The notes beneath the pieces were generated by a model. The model was not told where the DNA came from. It ran no database searches and saw only the letters and a program-made list of their open reading frames with translations. DNA of 64,000 bases from Paramacrobiotus metropolitanus (taxonomy: Eukaryota > Tardigrada > Eutardigrada > Parachela > Macrobiotidae), in assembly GCF_019649055.1 (NCBI RefSeq), contig NW_026570271.1, positions 434,001-498,000 on the forward strand, read 5' to 3'. The translations under genes and the position numbers were made by a program. Shown here in pieces: positions 21,657-30,070 of this stretch (its first letter is position 1; every line of letters begins with the position of its first letter).

Positions 21657-21870
21657 AAAGGATTTCATCTTCTACTGTATTATTTCCACATTGTGTCTCA
21701 TTTTGTGGACACTGGAAGTGTACGTTCAAATTAAGATGACATCACAGCTGCCCAGCGATCCCATCATGATTCCCGAGGCCATGTTCAACAAAATCTTCCA
21801 TAACGTGACTAGCATGCTGGGTGGAAAACAAATATACAGAATAACTGGTTACGGACCACTGACTGTTTAG
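21649..21870 (+). CDS. Small single-pass membrane protein 2
   Basis: 73 residues with a hydrophobic segment FIFYCIISTLCLILWTLEVY (about 6-25) after MDKKD, and a C-terminal tail ending in ITGYGPLTV. Size, layout and spacing match the preceding gene, suggesting an old duplication, but similarity outside the membrane segment is not clear by eye. Unknown function. Confidence 0.5.
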   Translation: MDKKDFIFYCIISTLCLILWTLEVYVQIKMTSQLPSDPIMIPEAMFNKIFHNVTSMLGGKQIYRITGYGPLTV

Positions 21871-22023
21871 ACAAGTGGCAGAAGTAAAGCTGATGAGACT
21901 GTGCAAATCCACGAAGGTAAGAAGGTCAGAAGTCAAACTGTAAACTGCCTTGTACATTACAACGGCTGCATTCTGTCTTTTTTTTTGAACAGCCTGTTCC
22001 TTTTCCATTCTAGAACACTGAGA
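21871..22023 (+). other. Spacer with a possible 5'-leader intron
   Basis: GAAG/GTAAGAAGG at 21917 and a T-rich stretch ending in TTCTAG at 22013 would make a 97-base GT-AG intron in the leader of the following gene, whose ATG is 10 bases beyond the acceptor. Confidence 0.4.
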
Positions 22024-22484
22024 ATGCCTGTAGACGCCATGTCTGTTCGCAAAGAGGAGAACGGCGTAAAGTATTTTCGCTTCAGCGACACTCTTCGTAT
22101 GGAATGGCGTGTAGCTAGCAAGTCGTTTATACTTGTGCGTGTCAGTCCTGGCGGTCCTGCAGATGATGAGACTAGTGCTGGGTGTGAGCAGTGTATAGAG
22201 AGCATGGAGGAATATGACGTTCGTGTGGCTCGTAAATTCATCAGAATGGAGTTAAGCGGTGAAATGATCCAGGCGTTGAGAAAGTCATTCTTAAATGGCA
22301 GCCTGTGGTTCGCGTGATCGTGGATGGCGTGCGCAAAGAAATTTTCATCAAAGTGAATGGACGTGCGGTGAAAGAGCAAGCACAGATCTGCGTTATACGC
22401 CCAACCGATGGTGGACCTTTGGAACTTTCTGTGTTGGAGTTTCGAATCCTTTGCGCAACTCTAATGACTCTGGTTGATCAGTAA
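22024..22484 (+). pseudogene. PC4-like two-module protein, paralogue 3 (frameshifted)
   Basis: Module 1 (ATG 22024 to about 22280) has strands GVKYFRFSDTLRMEWR and KSFILVRVS, closing with RKFIRMELSGEMIQALRKS, the strand-plus-helix end seen in PC4/p15-like domains. Module 2 continues in another frame from about 22280 (VVRVIVDGVRKEIFIKVNG) and closes with PLELSVLEFRILCATLMTLV before TAA 22482-22484. That last segment closely matches the end of the next paralogue, showing the two are duplicates. A one-base deletion at about 22280 separates the modules. Confidence 0.55.
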
Positions 22485-22630
22485 TGGTAAGCACGCCTGT
22501 CAGAACTTAATGGGAGAAAGCATATAAGTTTTCAATGTCAGATGTATAGCTGTTTTTGCGTACGCGTCGATATCAAGGAAGACTAGCAAAAAATAGTCAT
22601 TTACAACATTTTCTGTCTTCAGCAGTAATC

Positions 22631-23077
22631 ATGGAGTCTGATGGGAATGACGATTCTTCTTTGCCGTTTTGCTGCAGCGCTGACGATGTATTATGGTTTT
22701 GGTTAAGCGACAGTATACGTGTCGGTTTCAGACCATTAGATCAGCATCTTATTATCGCTTCACTGGTTACACACATATCCAGTTAGAGTCTTGTACGAAC
22801 CATCGGCGAGTATGATGATACCGTTGTTACACGCATGATAGAAATGCATGAAGACGACTCATTTCTTCGACTGTGGAATCGTGCCATCACCACACGAAAA
22901 ACTCAGTGTTATCGGATCAGGGATGCCACAGAAAAATCTGTTCGGATCCGCTTTAGACCACGCTGTTCGCAGACAGACTGCGTGCGCATCAGTAGCGCTG
23001 GGAATGTGCCTTTGGATCTAACTCTTGTTCAGTTTCGTGGACTATGTGCCACATTAGCCGATATTGTTACTTTGTAA
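22631..23077 (+). pseudogene. PC4-like two-module protein, paralogue 4 (in-frame stop)
   Basis: Starts at ATG 22631. One frame runs to TAA 23075-23077 except for an in-frame TAG at 22784-22786, after which the same frame stays open (TIGEYDDTVVTRMIEMHEDD and onward). The end PLDLTLVQFRGLCATLADIV matches paralogue 3. CATATAAG (22518-22525) and a TCAG 16 bases on may be its promoter. The module 1 helix end is poorly preserved. It is possible that the downstream half is translated from ATG 22835. An A-run of over 30 bases starts directly after the stop. Confidence 0.5.
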
Positions 23078-23107
23078 AAAAAAAAAAAAAAAAACAAAAA
23101 AAAAAAA

Positions 23108-23184
23108 GGGCGCTGCCCAAATTAGTGACGGTCTTAGCTTGTCAGAATAATTGACGGACAAGCTGACATCATTGCTATTTTGGG
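23108..23184 (+). promoter_or_regulatory. Shared intergenic block, copy C (upstream of PC4-like paralogue 5)
   Basis: A-run, hairpin GGGC-GCT-GCCC, CAAAT, TTAGCTTGTC (23134-23143), TTTTGGG (23178-23184). In this copy AGCTTGTC is followed by its exact reverse complement GACAAGCT after a 13-base loop, giving an 8-bp inverted repeat. The next ATG is 52 bases downstream; CATTAAG follows the TTTTGGG box here and in copy B. Confidence 0.7.
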
Positions 23185-23236
23185 AACCTTCTTTGCATTA
23201 AGGAGACACACACATTGCAAAACTACTACTGCTAAT

Positions 23237-23641
23237 ATGGAGTCGAATTTGGTAGAAATTAGCTACCCCGGTTATGAGGGGATCAGGACTTATCGCTTTG
23301 GAAATGGCAAAACATTTGTTTTTTGGCATTATACCGCAGGCAAAATGGTTTTGGCAAAAGATGTGCCATCGGTGGATGAGCACGGTTACTCGGAAGCTAA
23401 ACGAACCGGAATAACTTTGACCAAGCGTGACTTGGAATTCTTAGAGTGGATGGTGCGAACAGAATGGTATACTCCGGATCTAGAAGAATCTGATTACACC
23501 TACAGACTGAATAAAAATTTGGAGATCAAGTTGAATCCTGTAGCTTCCATGTATACTCCGTCAGTTGAGTTCAGACAACAAGATCGCCAAATCAAGTTGT
23601 CTGTATTCACAATCATACAGATCGTGGAAGCGGCCAGTTAA
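23237..23641 (+). CDS. PC4-like two-module protein, paralogue 5 (intact)
   Basis: 134 residues, uninterrupted, and the clearest member of the family. Module 1 shows YRFGNGKTFVFWHYTAGKMV, then a loop, then KRTGITLTKRDLEFLEWM. The spacing of the Phe-x-x-Gly start, Gly-Lys turn, Lys-Arg-x-Gly-Ile-x-Leu strand and closing helix follows that of PC4/p15 (transcription coactivator, single-stranded-DNA binding). Module 2 (about residues 85-134) is shorter: YRLNKNLEIKLNPVAS, then RQIKLSVFTIIQIVEAA. I infer a DNA-binding or transcription role. Remote homology needs profile or structure comparison; a different beta-rich fold is possible. Confidence 0.55.
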   Translation: MESNLVEISYPGYEGIRTYRFGNGKTFVFWHYTAGKMVLAKDVPSVDEHGYSEAKRTGITLTKRDLEFLEWMVRTEWYTPDLEESDYTYRLNKNLEIKLNPVASMYTPSVEFRQQDRQIKLSVFTIIQIVEAAS

Positions 23642-23728
23642 ACAAGATGACAGATGTCTGCCTGCATTTGCTTCCTCTATCCATCTAGGAACGGCTATGG
23701 CAGATAACCGGTAAAACACTTCTTGAAA

Positions 23729-24319
23729 ATGGATATGTCAGACGTAGATAACCGCTGCAACAGCTTTGTCAACTGGCCATGTACTGAGTATTCCATAGCA
23801 CGACTGGCGTTTGATGGATTCTTTTACAAGGGCGTGTACGACGAAATTCACTGTGTGTATTGCGGCCATGTTATGGGCGATTGGCCCAATTCTCGGTATA
23901 AGCCTTTCTATCGGCATCTGTTTGAGCGTCCGGATTGTCCTAATTCACAGGCAATGGCTGCTGGTGAGGATGACTTCGGTTCGCAGCATGATTTGCTTTT
24001 CGCTGCGCCAGAAATGCAAGATTACAAGACGCGTTTTGCCAGTTATGCCGAATGGCCTGTAAGCAAGCAGCAACATCCACAAGACATGGCACACGCTGGA
24101 TTCTATTACAAAGGAAATGGTGATTGCGTTCGTTGTTTTCACTGCGGCGGCCGAATTCACAACTGGGAAGCAACTGATGTACCTTGGGAAGAACATGCTC
24201 GTTGGTATCCAAAATGCCCGTACCTTACGGAGACGAAAGGAGCGGCATTCATTGAAGAAACTCAAAAGAAATACGAAAAATCTGTTGTGTCTTGTTGTCT
24301 GTGTAGCACTGATGTTTAG
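23729..24319 (+). CDS. IAP-like protein with two BIR domains, RING lost or truncated
   Basis: 196 residues from ATG 23729. BIR 1: CNSFVNWP, LAFDGFFYKG, CVYCGHVMGDW, then His (YRHLFERPDC). BIR 2: FASYAEWPVS, MAHAGFYYKG, CVRCFHCGGRIHNWE, EEHARWYPKCPYL. All zinc ligands are present in both, and the second is close to caspase-binding cellular BIRs. After BIR 2 a short linker (QKKYEKS) leads to CCLC and a stop at 24319; in cellular IAPs a RING ubiquitin-ligase domain starts just there. I see no RING core downstream, so the RING seems lost. Likely anti-apoptotic. AATAAA at 24395 may be its polyadenylation signal. Confidence 0.88.
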   Translation: MDMSDVDNRCNSFVNWPCTEYSIARLAFDGFFYKGVYDEIHCVYCGHVMGDWPNSRYKPFYRHLFERPDCPNSQAMAAGEDDFGSQHDLLFAAPEMQDYKTRFASYAEWPVSKQQHPQDMAHAGFYYKGNGDCVRCFHCGGRIHNWEATDVPWEEHARWYPKCPYLTETKGAAFIEETQKKYEKSVVSCCLCSTDV

Positions 24320-24466
24320 TACTGACTTCTGCTATTTCGATTTACTATATTGACTATCCAGATCAGTGGATGCTGTTTTGCTGATCTCTGATTGAATAAA
24401 ACAAAAAAAGAGGGTGGGGAAAATCAAACAAAAGAAAGGGGCTAATCTTAGACGGTGTACATGGCC

Positions 24467-24574
24467 TGTACGCTATTCGTACACAGTATATTATAGGCGG
24501 CATACAGGTTAAACCGATCTGTACGCCATTCGTACACACTATCAGACCAAACTGATCTGTACGCTATTCGTACA
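24467..24574. repeat. Three palindromic iterated sites TGTACG-N5-CGTACA
   Basis: TGTACGCTATTCGTACA at 24467-24483 and 24558-24574, and TGTACGCCATTCGTACA at 24520-24536: a 6-bp inverted repeat with a 5-base spacer, repeated at 53- and 38-base intervals with ATCAGACCA-type sequence between. They lie in the right flank of the Polinton, where terminal or origin sequences would be expected. Confidence 0.7.
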
Positions 24575-24720
24575 CACCATCAGACCAGACTGATTTGTAT
24601 ATACAGTACAGTGTACAGACCATAATCCGCTATCCGTATACCCTAGAATATATGGGGCGGTACTGAGGCCAAACCGACCAATAGGAGAGCCCGCTATTTG
24701 TACTACCATCAACCGCTATA

Positions 24721-25575
24721 TTTACTACTTCTCTTCTCACAGGTAATACAAGCAAACAGAAAGGCGGGTTGGCGTGCCCGAAATGACGCAGGTGTTATGT
24801 TAAACTTTGTAAAGAGCGCTTCGTGCAGCACCATATGACTGTAATAATCTATATTTTATCAGTACAGTAGTAATGGTCAAAATGCATGAAAATGATTTTT
24901 GGGTCATTTTTAATTTATTGTTGACCAGTGGTCAATTTGTTGACCAATTCTATACTTCTGTTTTAAAGCACTTCTTTTGGGCTATTTAATGAACTTGTTG
25001 CTTTTGTGTAATTATTTTTCGACTAGTTATTACAGAATTAAACGTTTATATGCTGTAGACTGTCCATGGGCATTGGCGTCAGGCGACAACATAGTCACCA
25101 CGATTGACCTATGGTCAGCACAAACTCACAAAAAATTCCCTTTCTTAATTGAATTTTTTCATCGGGAAATCCCGATTTTCATAAGGAAACTCGCACTCCT
25201 TCGGGTACCTCCCGCTGGAGGGTTAAATAAATGTCTCTTTCTTATAATAAAGTTTTATCCGATATGTGTAATCCACACTGCAGCTTTTCGCTGAAATCAG
25301 CATGCATAACGCATGATCTCATGGGTCTCCTCGCCAAAAAGTTCGTTGAAAACTTTGAAAAAAGTTATCTGAATTCCTAATATTGTGTAAACGTTGACCA
25401 GGTACAATTGAAACGACTTCTAACACTGCCTCAATAAATAAAAAATGCATTATACGTAAAAGCGGGTGGCTCATTTACCGGTAACCGCAGTGAACGCTGT
25501 CGCGGTTCGACAAAACATTACCAGAAATACTGTACACGAAAAACTTAACAATGATTACTGGAAGGTACTGATTCC
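24721..25575. other. Stretch without recognisable genes
   Basis: AT-rich, no coding signal. Repeated TTGACCA/TGGTCAA words occur at 24915-24945. The zinc-finger exon expected downstream of the first helix-turn-helix gene copy is not present here. Confidence 0.5.
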
Positions 25576-25658
25576 TCAGACTAGCATTTTCGGGAAAGTA
25601 TTTTCGACTTTTGACGTACATAAATAAATAAAGAAAATTTTTGACTTTCTGGACGTAC

Positions 25659-26473
25659 CACTCCGGTGTTTAGCAGCTCCGGTTTTTTCCGCGAAACGCT
25701 CCATATCCTCTGTAGTGAACTCACACTGCTCGTCATCCGACAAAATGCTGATACCAACGCCAGCATCAGGTAATTCATCTCCGGAATCGGACCGACGCAC
25801 ACCTTCTGCGGCTTGAGCCGGCTGGCGTCCAATCCATGGATCCCGTCCTTTTCGGCGCGACCTTTTCGCTGCAGTCTTCTGCTTTTCATTATATTTGTTC
25901 TGGATTGCACAATGTGACAAGCATATTCTCACAGGTGGTGTTTTTGAAGGTAAACCGGCATCAAGGATTGCAGGTCGTGTTTTTGAAGTTAAACTGACCT
26001 CCTGGATTGTGTTTTCCACCCTAAAAGTCGTAGTTTCAAGCTTAACAAACCGTGTTTCTCTCGACAGGACCAGTCGGCTCGAGTAACTTGAGAACAGCAG
26101 GTCGCAACGCGTCGTACCTCTTTTGATCCCGGTTCCTAAAAGATGCTGTTCTCCCGGCTGCGCACAGCAACTGTTTAACATGGTAAATGGATAAATTGGT
26201 CCTCCGCAAAATGTGAGAGCAAGTGTGACCGTTGTCGTATAAGTCCAATATTTCTTGTCGTTCTGCCGGGGTGAGATTGTACATATTCCATGCATGAGGC
26301 GGTTGAGGCCCAACAGTTTTCTTCGCTGATACGCTCTCGTATCTCTTGTGACCGGCCGAGGAGTGCGCTTTACCGGACGGCCGCTGGACTGCTGCAGAGC
26401 GGCTGTCGGCGTTCAATTGATCGTCCCGTTCTGGCTCCGCCTTTTTTGGAATAGTATCAAGAACGGGCGGCAT
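25659..26473 (-). pseudogene. HTH/zinc-finger family gene, copy A (decayed, HTH exon only)
   Basis: First member of a four-copy family. The exon encodes NLTPAERQEILDLYDNG, then NLSIYHVKQLLCAAGR (helix-turn-helix 1) and RNRDQKRYDALRPAVL. The second HTH of the other copies is missing: after about 26090 the frame changes and a short duplicated segment (LTSKTRP, LPSKTPP) replaces it. The acidic tail with DPWIGRQPAQAAEGV is kept. The exon ends at the conserved donor AGTG/GTACGT (exon end 25659). No matching zinc-finger exon was found to the left. Function unknown, presumably DNA-binding. Confidence 0.65.
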
Positions 26474-27180
26474 GATTGTGTACAGGGTTGCACGGATTTA
26501 TTTACGAAGCGGAAAATGGATATAACATAGGCAGCAGGACCTTATTCAGATATGGCGCCCCTCGAAGCTTTTCAGTTCGTTGTGGCTGTTTAGGAGATGC
26601 TATGGTTGCAGTAAATCCCGCCCTTCTCAGCACAACGCGTGCTGAACACGCGTCATGCGCAATTTAACACCGTAAGAGGGTGTCCAAGTAATGAAAAGTG
26701 CTTTTTCTGTTCCATTCTGCAGGGTTAATATCAAAGAGAGGAAGGTAGGAGGCGGCCGCGGATCAAAAACAAATTCACTTAATTGCACTCAGTTACGTCA
26801 CCACTCAAGCCTGCAAGGAAGAAATGCTGCATAATAATGAGCAAATTAACGGAAGGTATAACGGATAGTTACAATACTTGACCGAAAATACGGTATTTTG
26901 CAAGTCATCCAATATCTTTCTAATAATTATTACGAACCAGAAACAGCCATGCTCCTTAATGTAAATGGCTTTCCTTTTGTTTTCTTAATACTGTACGCGT
27001 ATCTGACGGCTGACTTTACCTCTCTCTGGGTCTCGTAGAATTAAAGGAACTGGGAAGCGTGGCGTAGAGAATTTGAGCAATCCATTCTGCAAATTTTAAA
27101 ACATACGGATGTTCTGGGTCGCTGTATACAGTAATAAAACGATCGTTATATTTCTCTGTGTTTTTCAGCAAGGTTTGACT
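26474..27180. other. Spacer without recognisable genes
   Basis: No coding signal seen. It probably contains the promoter of copy A of the HTH family, which reads leftward from about 26473. Confidence 0.5.
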
Positions 27181-28002
27181 TAGAGCCCTGCACGAGCCGA
27201 GCCGAGCGGCTCGGCTCACGAGCACTTCGAGCGAGCAGGCGTCGTTTTGCGAATTTGCGAACGAGCCGAGCAACAGAAAAAAATTGCGAGCAAGCCGAGC
27301 GAACGGGATGGTCGGGTGCGAGCGATCGCGAGCCTACTGGCCAACATTGTGCGAACTGGAGAAGTTTCTGGTACAAAATTACATTGACCGACCTGAAAAC
27401 GGTCTTAAACCACCGTCACCTTCGCGCGAAGTGATTTACTAACTTTACTAGACCGGTTGGGACTCAGGACTAACTTTTGATATTTTGTACTCGTAGCGAA
27501 CAAAAACATTATTTGACGGTTTGTGAATCAGTTGAATGCTTCCTAAGAAAGGTGCATCTTAATTTTTGAGCATTCTACTGTATGTATTTATTTCAGACCA
27601 AATTAAGAAAATTACATCAAGTTGGAAATTAGAGAAATGTATTAGCGAAAAAATGAAAAATTGTAATGAAACGGACCACCAGTATGGAGATACATACAAG
27701 TGATTGTCTCTGAACATCCGAATCATCCGATTACACTTACTGAGTTTTTGTGTTGGTGAAAAGTTTGGTATAATTAAATCGTGCAATAAACTGATACGTA
27801 AATTTTTGCCGATCTCACGAGGGAGCCGATTTGCCAAAATAAAATTACGAGCGAGTTGAGCGAGCGCAAGCAAAGAAAAATTGGAAAACGAGCGAGTCGA
27901 GCGAGCGGCGGTTGGGGCGCGAGCGAGCTGAGCGAGCAGGAAGTTTCAGAAATTTAAAACGAGCGAGTTGAGCAGCACTTTTGCTGCTCGTGCAGGGCTC
28001 TA
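27181..28002. mobile_element. hAT-like non-autonomous element (MITE)
   Basis: Terminal inverted repeats of 17 exact bases: TAGAGCCCTGCACGAGC at 27181-27197 and its complement ending at 28002. Flanks GTTTGACT (27173-27180) and GTTTGAAC (28003-28010) make an imperfect 8-bp target-site duplication, as in hAT transposons. The 822-bp body has no transposase. Both subterminal zones are dense in CGAGCGAG/GAGCCGAGC words, a possible transposase-binding array. Confidence 0.8.
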
Positions 28003-30005
28003 GTTTGAACTTTGAACAAGGCAAGATCGGTTCATAACGAAAGACTCGGTATGTATACCTGTTTTTGCGTACAAAATTTTTAGAATTATATTTCAACCAT
28101 ATCTCCCCGACCGGAAATTGGCCACGCAAACTATATTCATACCAATGTGGTCGTACTCGTATAACAAATCAAGCGTCTGCAGACTGACGTCATAAAACAA
28201 TGCAAAAACGTTTTTAGGTGTGAGGAAATCCAAAATTGCCACGAATAAACACGAACCCGGTCACATCCGTTACATAAGTATGCGAGATTGACAAAGGAAT
28301 CCCTGCATTTGCTACAGTCAGCCGGTTGGAGTATGGCATAGCGGCAGCCCATATGGCTACATCCGGCACAGTGCATAGGCACCATGCACTCTAAGCTTTG
28401 TCGTCATTCTTCTACCGCAGCAGTTTCAGACTTCCAGGGAGTGAATACTCAATAAACGCCAGCCCGCTGATATTATCCCCTTACTCGTTTGTATTCTCAG
28501 ATATCTGGGAAGACAGAAGGGATCGATTCTGGGCAGTCGACTGTGCAGTATCCGTTCGATTACACAATGAAGAGCATCAGGTTTCATTAATTTTACTTCT
28601 ACTTGCCATTACAAAACCCATCATTCACAAAATGTTCATCAGTTCCGTTTTCAGATCTAGGGAAATACTATTCTCAATTGTTTATGCAAAGCGCCTTTTT
28701 TTTAATCAGAAGCCAATAATCGATATCTGCTCCATCAAAAACTCAAACAACATCGGGCAGTAATTAAATCATTCATTTGAGGAAGAGAATCCTCAGATAT
28801 ACAGAGCCGGAACTGAGCCTGTTGTCTTCCAATATTTTGGCGGCACATCCAAATCAAAACGTGTCGTTTTACGCATGCATTTACCAGCGCTAGCTTAGAC
28901 TCATAAAAACGCCATAAACAGAAAATCATGAACAGCTGAGCAAAGGGAGAGATATAAACGGTTACAGTCCGATTAATTTCAATCAGTCTCAAAGCCTTGG
29001 AAGACCAGCACAGTATTTATTGACTGCAGTCAGCTCACAATAATCGCTCTTCGTAAATCATTGTAGCGAAGTACCGGTATAGGTAGTGTTACAGAGGACA
29101 TTCCGGGAACAAGTTTCCCTATTTTGCCGCTTTGCCATTTGGAGAAATAAAAGTGCTACATTTTTTATTGCACGACCTATTAAGAAATACATATGTCCAG
29201 GGAAACACACGAGTCAACTGATTCGATGAAGTGAGAATAAATGAAAAGCAAAATATAGCTTCTGCACCTTTTCATTGTCATTTTTGACAGTTACATTTTT
29301 TACTGTTTTAACTATTGAAATTAAAGTGTCAACTTCAAACCTTGTGCGCAATACTGTGTGTTACTGTATTATCATGGCAGAACATTTTAGAAAGCTCAGG
29401 AATTTAAATAAGATATTTTCAAATCACAGGCCACCAAATCTTTTTTTTAGAATTCTCGCAATTACAAATCCAGATTTTTTCATCGACTGAAAAAATATTT
29501 TATTATCAAACCAGCGCGCTAAGCATACCAATGAACTTTGTGTTGCCGGCAAAAATAACTTTTTTCGTGAAAATTGTAATTTTTCACTTACGGTTTGTAG
29601 ATGTTGCAGGGATGTGGTTTTGAGCAGCTAGTTACCACTTAGTTATGTAACATACGGTACTAATTTTCCTAGGAAAGCTACATAAATGAATAAGTTATAA
29701 GTTACATATTTTATTTTTTGACTGGCACTGGAAAAGGGAAAAATTTTAGCCTGATGGCAAAATTTTAGTGAATCAAAAGAAAGGAACGGACGGTGCTCCA
29801 GTCTATGTGTACGGAAAAAGTCACACGTTTTGATTTCGTCATAAATATAATTATTTTATATGACTGCATTAACTGATGCACTTTTCACTTTTCAGTGATG
29901 CTTTCCCTTAGCGATGCTACTAACATGTATAAAGGCGAGCGATATTGAACCGCATATTTCGATAAAGTTCGTAACAGTGGATTCGTCGTCTCTTCCTTGT
30001 GAATG

Positions 30006-30070
30006 TATTGATTTTTCTAATTTCTTGGTACATACTCAGAGTATCTACCAAGAAATTAGAAAGATCAATA
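30006..30070. repeat. Near-perfect 65-base palindrome
   Basis: Arms of 25 bases (30006-30030 and 30046-30070) match with one mismatch. The 15-base centre contains a further ATACTC-A-GAGTAT pairing, so almost the whole 65 bases can fold as one hairpin. It could be a small hairpin-RNA gene or the relic of a foldback insertion. Confidence 0.8.

Larger units (their letters stand above)
5940..24720 (+). mobile_element. Polinton/Maverick (adintovirus-like) element, approximate limits
   Basis: Hallmark genes all lie on one strand: protein-primed type DNA polymerase B, FtsK/HerA-like ATPase, integrase with chromodomain, penton-like and hexon-like capsid proteins, adenain-like protease and several small virion-type proteins. 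The gene span is 6238-24319 (18 kb), normal for a Polinton. The ends are approximate: I could not find the long terminal inverted repeats or a 6-bp target duplication, and both flanks are rich in short tandem repeats. At least seven reading-frame lesions (about 9995, 13335, 14215, 16160, 17353, 20150 and 22280, plus a TAG at 22784) suggest a dead copy. Confidence 0.93.

Noticed and set aside
9990-22300. Programmed ribosomal frameshifting as explanation for the many split Polinton genes
   Set aside because: The shifts go in both directions, and the sites share no slippery heptamer or common context; several lie in genes not known to use frameshifting.
2528-24720. Polinton terminal inverted repeats
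   Set aside because: I compared the left flank with the reverse complement of the right flank by eye and found no match; the ends are left undefined.
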